Counted from the stretch's first letter, positions 39,901-49,000 are shown. The stretch is DNA of 64,000 nt from CAVTWH01 sp963738365 (GCA_963738365.1 CAVTWH010000007.1:1054001-1118000), one strand, 5' to 3'. Numbers and translations: made by a program. The notes: generated by a model not told the origin, from the letters alone.

Positions 39901-40911
39901 GCGCTCCCGCCGACCAGCGGCCCGCCCCGCCCGCCCGCCGCCCCGCCCGCCCCGGCCCCGCCGCCGGCCGCTCAGACGGCGCCCGCACCGGGGCGGCTGC
40001 GCTGGCTGCGCCGCCGGGCCCGGCCCAACCCGCTCGGCGAGCTGGTCATCATCTTCGTGCTGGTCCGGGTCTACGACGTGGTCCGCTCCTGGGGGGCGGT
40101 GCGCGCCGAGCGCGCCCGGCACAACGGCTCCGCCGTGCTGGCCGTCGAGCGCTTCGCCCATCTGGCCTGGGAGCGCCCCGGCAACCACTGGCTGGCCGGG
40201 CACCCGGGGCTGGAACTGGCCGCCGTCTACTGGTACCAGTTCGCCCACCTCAGCGTCACGCTCGCCGTCCTGGTCTGGTGCTACCTGCGCAGCCCGGCCC
40301 GCTACCGGCCGGCGCGCAATGCGCTGGTGGCCGTCAACGCCGTCGGGATGACGGTCTTCTTCCTGCTCCCGGTGGCGCCGCCCCGGCTGCTGCCGGGCCA
40401 GCCGTTCGTCGACTCGGTGGCCGCCGCCGGCTTCGGCGCCAGCCACGGCGGGCCGGTCCCCGCCGACCAGTACGCCGCGATGCCGTCGCTGCACCTGGGC
40501 TGGGCGGTGTGGACGGCGGTGCTGGCCTACCGGCTGCTGCGCGGCCGGGCGCGGCTGCTGGTCTTCGGCTACCCGCTGGTCACCGCCGTCGTCGTGGTGG
40601 TCACCGCCAACCACTACGTGCTCGACGTGCTGGCCGGCGTGGCGACCGGGGCGCTGGCGCTGTGGGCGGTGCAGGCGCCGCTGCTGCGCCGGCCGGGTCA
40701 GATGATGCGCCGGCGCAGCAGCACGGTCAGCGCCAGCGCCCCGGGCAGCAGCGGGATCCAGACGGTGATCAGCCGGTACCCGAGCACGGCGGCCATCGCC
40801 AGCGGCCCGGCCACCCCGACCGCCAGCAGGCCGGCGAGCAGCGCGGCGTCCAGCGCGCCGATACCGCCCGGCGAGGGCACCAGCGCGGAGATGGTGGAGA
40901 CCACCAGGTAG
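39897..40911 (+). pseudogene. PAP2_3 (inositolphosphotransferase-like) membrane protein, probable frameshift
   Basis: Polytopic protein with the PAP2_3/Aur1-type motifs MPSLHLGW and TANHYVLDVLAG. Homology begins at PNPLGELVIIFVLVRVYD. The ATG at 39897, coupled to the glycosyltransferase stop, is in a different frame from this segment; the C-only repetitive stretch 39920–39965 probably carries a 1-nt indel. Without repair, the first usable start in frame is GTG 40057, which cuts into the first helix. The 3' end also runs 214 bp into the opposite-strand flippase gene, so the true end may be near 40704. Bacterial relatives transfer or hydrolyse lipid head groups. Confidence 0.6.
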
Positions 40912-41729
40912 ACCACGACGGCGGTACCGATCGCCAGCGGCGCGCCCAGGCTGCGCAGCACCGCGTAGAGCACCACGGCGTGCAGCAGCGGCGTGGACAG
41001 CGAACCCAGCCACAGCGCCGCCGCCCGGTACGGGCAGCGCAGCACCCCGGCGACGGTGCGTACCTCACCGGCCAGCCGGTGCCCCGCCGCCCGGGCCCGG
41101 CGGGCCAACCCCTGCCGCCAGGCCGGGCGTACCGCCGCCGCCACCGCGACCACCAGCAGCAGCGCCACCGCCGCGCCGGCCAGCCAGGGGACCGCCGGCA
41201 GCACGGCGCGGCCGGCCTGCCGCCAGGCGGTCGGCCGGCGCACCTGCCGGGCAACCGTGGGGCTGGCCACCAGGGCGGCCACCAGCAGCAGCAGGTGGGT
41301 CACCAGGCCGGCCAGCGAGTTGAGCCCCATGGCGCTGGCCGCCGTACCCCAGCCCAGCCCACGGCGGCGCAGGAACCGGATGTTGACGCCGATTCCGCCG
41401 GCCCCGGCCGGGGACAGGTGGTTGGCGAAGTTGGCCGCCAGCTGGACCGCCAGCAGCTGCAGGACCGGCAGCCGTACCGGCAGCGAGCCCAGCTGGGTCA
41501 CCGTACCGGCCAGCAGCAGCGCGACGGTCGCGCCGAACCCGAGCGCCAGCCAGTCGACGTGCGCGGCGGCCAGGCTGTCGCTGCCGGCGTCCACGGTGGC
41601 CCGGTGCAGCCAGCCGAGCAGCACCACCGCCCCGGCGACCGCGAGCGCCAGCAGCGTGCGGGGGGAGCGGGCGGCGGCACCACGGGACCGCCCGGCAGCC
41701 GTCACCGGGCCGGCATCGTCAACGTGCAC
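40698..41729 (-). CDS. YbhN/MprF-type membrane flippase-like protein
   Basis: 343 aa with eight or more helices, matching the lysylphosphatidylglycerol synthase transmembrane region (UPF0104/AglD group). Characteristic segments are the ANFANHLSPAGAGGIGVNIRFL motif region (SPAGAGGIG) and SALVPSPGGIGALDAALLAG. Family members flip or position lipids and lipid-linked sugars. There is no cytosolic synthetase domain, so it is not an MprF enzyme. The proximity to GT4, PAP2 and lipid kinase genes supports an envelope glycolipid role. Confidence 0.82.
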   Translation of the reverse strand: MHVDDAGPVTAAGRSRGAAARSPRTLLALAVAGAVVLLGWLHRATVDAGSDSLAAAHVDWLALGFGATVALLLAGTVTQLGSLPVRLPVLQLLAVQLAANFANHLSPAGAGGIGVNIRFLRRRGLGWGTAASAMGLNSLAGLVTHLLLLVAALVASPTVARQVRRPTAWRQAGRAVLPAVPWLAGAAVALLLVVAVAAAVRPAWRQGLARRARAAGHRLAGEVRTVAGVLRCPYRAAALWLGSLSTPLLHAVVLYAVLRSLGAPLAIGTAVVVYLVVSTISALVPSPGGIGALDAALLAGLLAVGVAGPLAMAAVLGYRLITVWIPLLPGALALTVLLRRRII

Positions 41730-41814
41730 GCTGGTCCTTCCGCCTGTCTCCGCCTGGCCGGGTGCCCCGGCCCCGACAGATCGTAGGGCCTGGCGGCCCG
41801 ATCCGTCAGGCCAT

Positions 41815-41853
41815 GCGCCGGCCCCGGGCGCGGACGGTTCCCGGGGCCGGCGC
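41815..41853 (-). terminator. perfect 14-bp hairpin between DUF1206 and flippase genes
   Basis: 41815–41828 pairs perfectly with 41840–41853 around an 11-nt loop. It is 60 nt downstream of the DUF1206 stop and 85 nt upstream of the flippase start, both minus strand. Most simply a terminator separating the two units. No T tract. Confidence 0.55.
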
Positions 41854-41913
41854 GTCGCGCGGTCACAGCGGCCGGTAGCTGGGACCGGAGTTGTCAGACC
41901 AAGGCCGGAAGTA

Positions 41914-42714
41914 TCACACCCGCCGGTAGCGGGCCTGGAAGAAGCAGTAGACGCCGTGTGCCGCGAAGCCCAGCCCGATGAGCACGAGCAGCAGGGTGCC
42001 GTAGGACAGCCGACTGAGGGTGTGCAGGGCGGTGTCCAGGCCGCCGGCCCGGTCCTCGCTGCCGTCCAGCGCGACCTGGAGCACCAGCACGCCGACGATG
42101 CCCACCGCGACGCCCTTGGCGGTGTACCCCAGCTGCCCCAGCCGGATCACCGCGGCCCGGGTGGGTGCGGCGGCGCGGCCCAGGTCGAGCTTGCGGACGA
42201 AGGAGCGGCGCAGCCCGTAGGCGATCATGCCGACGGCGATGCCGACCAGCACCAGCCCGGCGAGCCCCACCAGCCACCGGCCGGCGGTGTGGTGCAGCAC
42301 CGTGGCGGTGGCGTCGCGCTGCTGCCGGCTGCTGGAGACCTGGCTACCGGTGAGGATGCGGTACCCGGTCCAGGCCAGGAACGTGTAGATCAGGGTGCGG
42401 CCCAGCGACAGCACCCGCTCGCTGTTGCGGTGCCCGAGCAGGGCCAGGCTCAGCTGCCACAGCGCCATCGCGGCCAGCCCGACCACCACCACGATCAGCA
42501 CGACCAGGCCGGCCGGCTGGTTTCTGAGCAGGCTGAAGGCGCCGGACTGGTCGCCGGAGGCGGCCGGGCGCCCGAGCGCGATCTGCACCGCCAACCAGGC
42601 GATGGCCAGGTGGAACAGGCCATACCCGACGAAACCGACCCGGGTGATGCCCGCCAGGATCGGGCTGTCGCTGATCCGGCGGACCGTCGAACGGGCAGCC
42701 TCGGTTGCGGTCAT
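41914..42714 (-). CDS. DUF1206 membrane protein
   Basis: 266 aa, six helices in three two-helix repeats, each with an R-x-G-x-x-x-x-G-type start: ITRVGFVGYGLFHL, LSLGRTLIYTFLAW and RLGQLGYTAKGVAVG. This triplicate architecture defines DUF1206, common in actinobacteria and cyanobacteria and functionally uncharacterised. ATG 42714 gives a short cytosolic N-terminus. Divergent from the isochorismatase-type gene. Confidence 0.85.
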   Translation of the reverse strand: MTATEAARSTVRRISDSPILAGITRVGFVGYGLFHLAIAWLAVQIALGRPAASGDQSGAFSLLRNQPAGLVVLIVVVVGLAAMALWQLSLALLGHRNSERVLSLGRTLIYTFLAWTGYRILTGSQVSSSRQQRDATATVLHHTAGRWLVGLAGLVLVGIAVGMIAYGLRRSFVRKLDLGRAAAPTRAAVIRLGQLGYTAKGVAVGIVGVLVLQVALDGSEDRAGGLDTALHTLSRLSYGTLLLVLIGLGFAAHGVYCFFQARYRRV

Positions 42715-42824
42715 GCCGGCTGTCGTACCCGTCCGCCCGGCCGGCGAAACCCGCGCTGTCGGGACTGTCGGAGGTCGCCGCTACGGTGTCCGGCAGTGCA
42801 CCGTCGCCTCGATGGGGAGGACTC

Positions 42825-43382
42825 ATGACCACGCTCGACCACCGTCCACACACCGCACTGCTCGTCATCGACGTGCAGGCCGGCGTCGTCTCCGGCGCGC
42901 ACCAGCGCGACGAGGTGGTGGCCAACATCGCCGCCCTGGTGGAGAGGGCCCGGCGCGAGGGCGTCCCGGTCGTCTGGGTGCAGCACAACGACGCCGACCT
43001 GGAGCGCGGCAGCGACGCCTGGCGGATCGTCGGCGAGCTCTCCCCGCAGCCGGCCGAGCCGCTGGTGGAGAAGCAGTACGGTGACGCCTTCGAGGACACC
43101 GAGCTGGAATCGGTGCTGGCCGGGCTGGGCGTCGGGCGCCTGGTGGTGACCGGGGCGCAGACCGACGCCTGCATCCGCAGCACGCTGCACGGCGCCTTCA
43201 CCCGGGGGTACGACGCCCTGCTGGTCGGCGACGCGCACACCACCGAAGACCTGAGCAGCTGGGGCGCGCCGCCGCCCGGGCAGGTCATCGCCCACACCAA
43301 CCTGTACTGGCGGCACCAGTCCGCTCCGGGGCGCACCGCCGGTGTGGTCGCCACCGAGGCGGTGGACTTCGTCGCGGCCTGA
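42825..43382 (+). CDS. isochorismatase-family cysteine hydrolase
   Basis: 185 aa. The triad is Asp16 (LLVIDVQ), Lys83 (VEKQYGDAF) and Cys116 (TDACIRST). This fold includes nicotinamidase, isochorismatase, N-carbamoylsarcosine amidase and many uncharacterised amidases; no metal site typical of nicotinamidase (DxHxxxxxH) is visible, so nicotinamidase is unlikely. ATG 42825 has a GGGGAGG ribosome site. Confidence 0.88.
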   Translation: MTTLDHRPHTALLVIDVQAGVVSGAHQRDEVVANIAALVERARREGVPVVWVQHNDADLERGSDAWRIVGELSPQPAEPLVEKQYGDAFEDTELESVLAGLGVGRLVVTGAQTDACIRSTLHGAFTRGYDALLVGDAHTTEDLSSWGAPPPGQVIAHTNLYWRHQSAPGRTAGVVATEAVDFVAA

Positions 43383-43414
43383 CGGCGTCGGCCGCGATGC
43401 AACGCCCGGCGGGC

Positions 43415-43636
43415 TCAGGCGCGGGTGTCCCGGCGGTGCCGGCGGGCCACCCGCCAGACCGAGACGCCGAGCACCGCGACGGCGACCAGCGGCAGTAGCC
43501 ACCAGCCGGCCACTCCGGCGGCGTTGAGCCCGGCGGTCGCGGCCAGCGCGAGCACCACGGCCACCGCGATGACCGGGTCGTCACCGACCACGAAGTCCCA
43601 CCAGAACCGGCCGAAGGCCGCCAGCCGCCCGGTCAT
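43415..43636 (-). CDS. small two-helix membrane protein coupled to COG4280 gene
   Basis: 73 aa: a short N-terminus with FGRFWWDFVVGDDP, two hydrophobic helices, and an Arg-rich C-terminus (RVARRHRRDTRA). Its ATG overlaps the stop of the upstream membrane gene (ATGA), implying coupled synthesis and a likely partner role. No wider family recognised. Confidence 0.65.
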   Translation of the reverse strand: MTGRLAAFGRFWWDFVVGDDPVIAVAVVLALAATAGLNAAGVAGWWLLPLVAVAVLGVSVWRVARRHRRDTRA

Positions 43637-44412
43637 CGCGGCGCCTGCACGGCGTCGGGCCGCGCGCCCGCCGAGGCCGCGCGCAGCCGGCGCAGCGCGG
43701 CCACGGCGCCCAGCGCCGCGAGCGTGACGAAGGCCAGCAGCGCCGGCAGGAACGCCTCCCCGCCGGGCCAGTGGTCGCCGGCGCCCTCGCCGGCCCAGAA
43801 GACGCCGAAGGTGGTGAGCAGTGCGCCCACCGCGAACTTCACCGTGTTCTCCGGTACCCGGGCCAGCGGCCGGCGCACCACCACGCCGACGGTCACGACG
43901 GTCACCAGCGCCAGGCCGGCGGCCAGCACCACCCAGCCGAGACCGCTGCGCCCGGCGGCGAAGGTGAGCACGATGAACGCCACCTCCAGCCCCTCCAGCA
44001 GCACCGCCTTGAAGGCGACCACGAAGGCGTACCAGTCGTCCACGGCGTACCGGCCGGTGCGTCCGGCCGCCGCGGCGGCGGTGCTCTGCCGCTGGTAGGC
44101 CAGCTGCTCGTCGTGCAGGTCCTTGAAGCCGGAGGCGCGCAGCACCGCCTTGCGCAGCCACTGCAGCCCGAAGACGAGCAGCAGCCCGCCGACCACCAGG
44201 CGCAGCGCGCCGATCGGTACCAGCGTCAGCGCCGGCCCGAGCGCGGCCACGACGAGTACCAGGACAGCCAGCCCGGCGGCGACGCCCTGGCCGGTGGAGC
44301 GCCACTGGCGGACCGTACCCACCGCCAGGACGACGGTCAGCGCCTCGACCGCCTCGACCGCACAGGCGAGGAAGACAGCCAGGCAGAGGGCGAGAACGGT
44401 CACGGCTGCCAC
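43633..44412 (-). CDS. COG4280-type integral membrane protein
   Basis: 259 aa with about seven helices in two halves. Each half contains an acidic helix motif, AVEAVEALTVVLAVG near the N-terminus and LLEGLEVAFIVL mid-protein. These E-x-x-E pairs recall the iron-permease FTR1 and UPF0016/TerC-like cation carriers, so a metal-ion transport role is plausible but unproven. It heads a two-gene unit with the small membrane protein. Confidence 0.75.
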   Translation of the reverse strand: MAAVTVLALCLAVFLACAVEAVEALTVVLAVGTVRQWRSTGQGVAAGLAVLVLVVAALGPALTLVPIGALRLVVGGLLLVFGLQWLRKAVLRASGFKDLHDEQLAYQRQSTAAAAAGRTGRYAVDDWYAFVVAFKAVLLEGLEVAFIVLTFAAGRSGLGWVVLAAGLALVTVVTVGVVVRRPLARVPENTVKFAVGALLTTFGVFWAGEGAGDHWPGGEAFLPALLAFVTLAALGAVAALRRLRAASAGARPDAVQAPR

Positions 44413-44440
44413 CCTGCCACGCCCCCTACACGTTGTCGAG

Positions 44441-44480
44441 GCGGGCCGACGGCGGGAAGCGTCCCACGCCGTCGGCCCGC
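44441..44480 (-). terminator. terminator of the secreted glycoside hydrolase gene
   Basis: Perfect 14-bp stem (44441–44454 with 44467–44480), 12-nt loop, 8 nt after the minus-strand stop at 44489. No T tract. Confidence 0.65.
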
Positions 44481-44488
44481 GCCGGTGT

Positions 44489-46525
44489 CTAGCGGGTCGT
44501 GCAGAGCTTGCCGTTCAGGGTGAACAGCGGCGGCGGCACGTTGGGCCCCTGGTAGGAGGCGACGAAGCCAACGTTCACCGTGGCGCCCGGTGCGATGGTG
44601 CGGTTGAAGTCGGCGTTGCTGACCTGCACGGCGGTACCGCTGCTGGACCAGGTGCCGTTCCAGCCGCTGTTCCACTGCTGCCAGCCGGTCGGCCAGCTGA
44701 ACGCCAGGTTCCAGCTGTCGATCGGGTTGGCCCCGGTGTTGGTGATGTCGACGCTGCCCACGTAGCCGTTGCCCCAGTCGTTGACGTCACTGAAGGTGAC
44801 GGCGCAGTCCGAAACGGTCGGCGTACCGGTCTGGAAGGTCACCGGCGGCGACGCCCAGGAGACCCGGCCGGCGCCGTCCCGGGCCACCACGTTGACCGTG
44901 TACCGGGTGCCGGGGGTGAGGTTGTGCGCGGTGAAGGTGGTCCCGGTGGTCTCCCCCCACTGCTCGCTGACCACGCCGTTCTGCCGGAAGACCTCGTACT
45001 TCAGGCCGCTGCCGGCGGCCGCCGGCCAGCTGAGCGTGGCGTCGGTGGCGGTGACCGCGGCGGCGGTCGGCTGGCCCGGGGCGGCCGGGCCGGCGGTCGA
45101 GCCGGAGGCGTGCAGGACCACCGTGGTGAGCGAGTACGGCGCCAGGTCCTGCCCGGTGGAGCTGCCCGTCCCGGTGGCGATCCGGCTGTCGCCGTTGCCG
45201 AAGCTGAGTACCTGGGTGCTGGTGGCCGGGGCGTAGCCGTCGTAGTGTAGGGCCACGTGCCGGGGGTTGGCCGGGTCCTCGTTGACCAGCAGCACCGCCA
45301 GGTCGCCGTTGGCGCGCCGGGCGGCGTGCACCTTGACCAGCGGATCGGAGCTGGCAGCCCGGACCAGCTGGTCGCCGGGGTGGGCGAAGCGCGAGGTCAT
45401 GGCCAGCCCGTAGTACGGGGCGAACGGGGTGTTCAGCGGCGGTTCGCAGCTGACCCCGTCGGCCAGGCAGGTACCGCTGGACAGCAGGCCGAAGTCGTTG
45501 AAGTCGGGCTGGCCCTCGACCGTGGTGTACGCGGACGGGCCGTTGTGGATGTCCCACCAGTCGACGGTGAAGACGCCGTTCTCCAGCAGGCTGGCGTAGG
45601 CGTCGGCGGCGAACAGGGCGCCCGGCTGGGTGTTCTGGCCGTAGCCGGTGTTCATCTCGGTCATCGAGATGCCCAGCTGGCGGCCGCCGGCGTAGCGGGC
45701 GATCTGCTGGCGGACCAGGCTCACCGCGTCGGTGAGCTGGGCGGTCTTGCCCAGCGCTTCCGGCCCGTTGGAGCCGCCCGGGTACCAGTGCAGGATGACG
45801 AAGTCGACGCTCGGCCCGGCGATGGACAGCACCACCTGGTTCCAGCTGCCGGCGTCGCCGCTGGCCACCAGGCTGTCCGGCCAGCCGCCCGGCGTGGTGA
45901 GCACCAGGCCGATCTTGACGCTCGGGTCGACCGCCTTCATCGCCGCCGCGTAGTCCTTGACCACGGTCGCGTACCCGGCCGGGCTCTTGTCGGCGTGGTT
46001 GTCCGACTCCCAGGCGGTGCCGTAGTGGCCGTTGCCGTAGAGCTCGTTGCCGATCTCCCAGTACTTCACGCCGTAGTGCTTCTCGACGTTGGCGTAGTGC
46101 ACCCAGTCGGCGGCCTCCTGCGGGGTGCCGGTGCCGTAGTTGGCGATCACCACGGCCTGGGCGCCGGCCCGCTGGACGCCGGCCATGTAGTGGTCGAAGT
46201 CGGTGTCCGGGGCGACGTAGCCGCCCGGGGCGGTGTTGTCCCGCCAGTGGTAGATGTCCGAGTAGGAGCCGCCCGGGTAGCGCATGGCCTGCACTCCGGC
46301 ATCTTTGAGCAGGTCGGCGACGGCCGGCGTACCGAGCTGGGAGTCCCAGACGGCGTGGTTGACGCCGACCGCGGCGTCGCTGACGGTGGCCAGCGCGGCC
46401 CGGGTGTTCACCGTTATCTGGACGTCGGCGGTGGCGGCCTGGGCGGCCGGGATGGCCAGCGGGACGGCCAGCGCGGCGGCCGCCGTCAGGGCGAGCGCGC
46501 CCAACAGGGTGGTACGAGGTCTCAT
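44489..46525 (-). CDS. secreted clan GH-A-like glycosidase with FN3 and CBM2
   Basis: 678 aa. Signal peptide about 1–30 (ends AAQA). The catalytic (beta/alpha)8-type domain has MRYPGGSYSD, the acid/base Glu161 in YWEIGNELYG and the nucleophile Glu290 in SMTEMNTGYG, resembling arabinofuranosidase/GH39/GH51-type enzymes. A fibronectin-III domain (about 475–560) and a C-terminal family 2 cellulose-binding module (about 575–675, with paired Cys and exposed Trp) follow. It probably acts on plant polysaccharide side chains next to cellulose. ATG 46525 is chosen; ATG 46540 would add 5 residues. Neither has a strong ribosome site. A CebR-like box lies 30 nt upstream. Confidence 0.85.
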   Translation of the reverse strand: MRPRTTLLGALALTAAAALAVPLAIPAAQAATADVQITVNTRAALATVSDAAVGVNHAVWDSQLGTPAVADLLKDAGVQAMRYPGGSYSDIYHWRDNTAPGGYVAPDTDFDHYMAGVQRAGAQAVVIANYGTGTPQEAADWVHYANVEKHYGVKYWEIGNELYGNGHYGTAWESDNHADKSPAGYATVVKDYAAAMKAVDPSVKIGLVLTTPGGWPDSLVASGDAGSWNQVVLSIAGPSVDFVILHWYPGGSNGPEALGKTAQLTDAVSLVRQQIARYAGGRQLGISMTEMNTGYGQNTQPGALFAADAYASLLENGVFTVDWWDIHNGPSAYTTVEGQPDFNDFGLLSSGTCLADGVSCEPPLNTPFAPYYGLAMTSRFAHPGDQLVRAASSDPLVKVHAARRANGDLAVLLVNEDPANPRHVALHYDGYAPATSTQVLSFGNGDSRIATGTGSSTGQDLAPYSLTTVVLHASGSTAGPAAPGQPTAAAVTATDATLSWPAAAGSGLKYEVFRQNGVVSEQWGETTGTTFTAHNLTPGTRYTVNVVARDGAGRVSWASPPVTFQTGTPTVSDCAVTFSDVNDWGNGYVGSVDITNTGANPIDSWNLAFSWPTGWQQWNSGWNGTWSSSGTAVQVSNADFNRTIAPGATVNVGFVASYQGPNVPPPLFTLNGKLCTTR

Positions 46526-46554
46526 GCGAGCGGGTCCCATCGGACGAGGAGGGG

Positions 46555-46568
46555 TGGAAGCGCTCCCA
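46555..46568 (-). promoter_or_regulatory. CebR-like operator upstream of the CBM2 glycosidase
   Basis: The 14-mer TGGAAGCGCTCCCA differs at one position from the streptomycete CebR operator TGGGAGCGCTCCCA. CebR is a LacI-type repressor released by cello-oligosaccharides. Position just upstream of a gene encoding a cellulose-binding secreted enzyme fits cellulose-induced expression. No cebR is in the window. Confidence 0.75.
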
Positions 46569-46868
46569 GACTCCGGCGGGCATCGGCTGCTGTCAACACA
46601 TACCTGCGTCGATGTCAGCGCCGGTGGCTGGCGTACCGGACCGGGGTGCCGGGCACGCTCGGGCCGCGCGACGGGCGCTCACCACCGCCCCGCGCGGCCG
46701 AAGGAAGAATCCGCGTAACTTCCCCGCCGGCTCATCCTGCCGGGGGAGGGGCCGGCGCGCCCCCTAGGGGAAGCGGGTGCCGGTGCCGGCGCGAAAATCC
46801 GATGTGCGACGGTGGTGGGTGCACGAGTATGGGGTGACTGTGCGGTGCCGGATCTCGCGGGGGCTGAA
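46569..46868. other. divergent promoter region, no gene
   Basis: 300 nt between the glycosidase operator and the MMPL start. It should hold both promoters. A CCCCTAGGGG palindrome near 46760 is the only clear symmetry. No small ORF with family resemblance was seen. Confidence 0.4.
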
Positions 46869-48983
46869 ATGACCAGGTCTATCGCCAGCGTCATCGCTGG
46901 GCGCAAGCTGAAATACGTCATCATCGTGTTCTGGCTGGTCGTCGTGGCGCTCGCCGGCGGGCTGGCCGGCAAGTTGACCGGCGTGGAGAAGAACGACGCC
47001 AAGTCCTGGCTGCCTGGCAGCGCCGAGTCGACCCAGGTGCTGGACCTGCAGACGGCGTTCGCCTCGTCCAACACCATCCCCGCGGTCCTGGTCTACGAGC
47101 GCACCTCCGGCCTCACCGACGCCGACAAGGCGAAGGTCGCGGCCGACGTGAGCGCCTTCAACCAGCTGCCCGAGCTGGACGGCAAGGTGACCGGGCCGAT
47201 CCCGTCCAGCGACGGCCAGGCCATCCAGATCGTCGTCCCGCTCGACCTGGGGGTCAACGGCTGGGACAAGGCCGGCGCGCTGGTCGACTCGATGCGCGCC
47301 ACCGCGACCACCGGCGCCGACGGCCTGGCCGTGCACATCACCGGGCCGGCCGGCGCCGCCGCCGACTCCAGCGCGGCGTTCCAGGGCATCGACAGCTCCC
47401 TGCTGCTGGGTACCGTCGGCGTGGTCGTGATCATCCTGTTGATCACCTACCGCAGCCCCACCCTGTGGCTGCTCCCGGTGATCTCCGCGGCCGTCGCGCT
47501 GACCACCGCCGAAGCCGTCGTCTACCTGCTGGCCAAGCACGCCGGGCTGGTGGTCAACGCGCAGAGCGCGGGCATCCTGACCGTGCTGGTCTTCGGCGCG
47601 GGGACCGACTATGCCCTGCTCCTGATCGCCCGCTACCGGGAAGAACTACGCCAGCACGCCGACCGGCACGAGGCGATGACGGTGGCCCTGCACCGGGCCG
47701 GTCCGGCCATCATCGCCAGCGCCGCCACGGTCATCGCCGGCATGCTCTGCCTGACCTTCGCGGAGACCAACTCCACCCGCGGGCTCGGCCCGGTCGCGGC
47801 CATCGGCATCGCCGTCGGCCTGATCGTCATGCTGACCCTGCTGCCCGCGCTGCTGGTCACGGTCGGCCGGTGGATCTTCTGGCCCACCCATGCGCAGTAC
47901 GGGTCGACCGAGCCGACCCGGCGCGGCTTCTGGGCCAAGGTCGGCATCCGGATCAGCCACCAGCCCCGGATCACCTGGGTGGCCACCGCGCTCGCGCTGG
48001 CCATCGTGGCGCTGGGCGTCTTCCAGCTCAACGCGGTCGGCCTGACCAACAAGGACGCCTTCCGCGGCCACCCCGACTCCATCGTCGGCGAGGACGTGGT
48101 GACCCGGCACTTCGCCTCCGGCGCGGGCAGCCCGGTGGTGGTCATCGCCAACGCCGACGCGGCCGGCGCCGTACGCAGCGCCTTCGCCGGCACCCAGGGC
48201 ATCGACGGCGGCACGGTCACCGAGCCGGTGATCAAGAACGGCCACGCCTACCTGCAGGGCACGCTGACCAGTCCGGCGGACAGCCGCGCCGCCAAGGACA
48301 CCATCGAGCGGGTACGCGACGCCGTGCACCCGATCGCCGGTGCCGACGCCAAGGTCGGCGGGGACACCGCCGTCAACCTGGACGTGCAGAACGCCGCGGC
48401 GCACGACCGCAATCTGATCATCCCGATCGTGCTGCTGGTGGTGCTGGTGATCCTTGCGCTGCTGCTGCGCGCCCTGGTGATCCCGCTGCTGCTGGTGGCC
48501 ACCGTGGTGCTCTCGTTCGCCGCCTCCATGGGGGCCAGCGCGCTGGTGTTCCGACACGTCTTCGGCTTCTCCGGAGCGGACTCCTCGTTCCCGCTGTTCG
48601 TCTTCGTCTTCCTGGTGGCGCTGGGCATCGACTACAACATCTTCCTGATGACCCGGGTACGCGAGGAGACGGCGCGGCACGGCACCAGGCGGGCGGCGCT
48701 GATCGCGCTGGCCGCCACCGGCGGGGTGATCACCTCGGCCGGCCTGGTCCTCGCCGGTACCTTCACCGTGCTGGCCACGCTGCCGCTGACCGCGTTCGCG
48801 GAGATCGGATTCGCGGTCGCCTTCGGAGTCCTGCTGGACACCATCGTGGTGCGTTCGGTGCTGGTCACCGCGCTGAACCTGGACATCGGCCGGCACATCT
48901 GGTGGCCCAGCAAGCTGGCCCAGGTGCCCGACGAGGCGACCCCGTCGCTGACCCAGGAGGAGCTCGACCGGGTCAACGCCTGA
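46869..48983 (+). CDS. MMPL-family RND transporter
   Basis: 704 aa, two repeated halves, each with a large external loop and a five-helix bundle. Helix signatures include GILTVLVFGAGTDYALLLIARYREEL in the first half and ALGIDYNIFLMTRVREE in the second; their paired Asp-Tyr residues form the proton relay of MmpL/ActII-3 proteins. Such exporters move lipids, polyketides or antibiotics across the membrane using proton motive force. The ATG at 46869 gives the typical RSIASVIAGRK start. No biosynthetic partner is adjacent, so the cargo is unknown. Confidence 0.9.
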   Translation: MTRSIASVIAGRKLKYVIIVFWLVVVALAGGLAGKLTGVEKNDAKSWLPGSAESTQVLDLQTAFASSNTIPAVLVYERTSGLTDADKAKVAADVSAFNQLPELDGKVTGPIPSSDGQAIQIVVPLDLGVNGWDKAGALVDSMRATATTGADGLAVHITGPAGAAADSSAAFQGIDSSLLLGTVGVVVIILLITYRSPTLWLLPVISAAVALTTAEAVVYLLAKHAGLVVNAQSAGILTVLVFGAGTDYALLLIARYREELRQHADRHEAMTVALHRAGPAIIASAATVIAGMLCLTFAETNSTRGLGPVAAIGIAVGLIVMLTLLPALLVTVGRWIFWPTHAQYGSTEPTRRGFWAKVGIRISHQPRITWVATALALAIVALGVFQLNAVGLTNKDAFRGHPDSIVGEDVVTRHFASGAGSPVVVIANADAAGAVRSAFAGTQGIDGGTVTEPVIKNGHAYLQGTLTSPADSRAAKDTIERVRDAVHPIAGADAKVGGDTAVNLDVQNAAAHDRNLIIPIVLLVVLVILALLLRALVIPLLLVATVVLSFAASMGASALVFRHVFGFSGADSSFPLFVFVFLVALGIDYNIFLMTRVREETARHGTRRAALIALAATGGVITSAGLVLAGTFTVLATLPLTAFAEIGFAVAFGVLLDTIVVRSVLVTALNLDIGRHIWWPSKLAQVPDEATPSLTQEELDRVNA

Positions 48984-49000
48984 CCGCCCACCGACCACCG

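Noticed and set aside
42825..43382. Nicotinamidase linked to the NAD-salvage genes
   Set aside because: The DxHxxxxxH metal site is absent and the gene is 36 kb away from pnuC–nadR.
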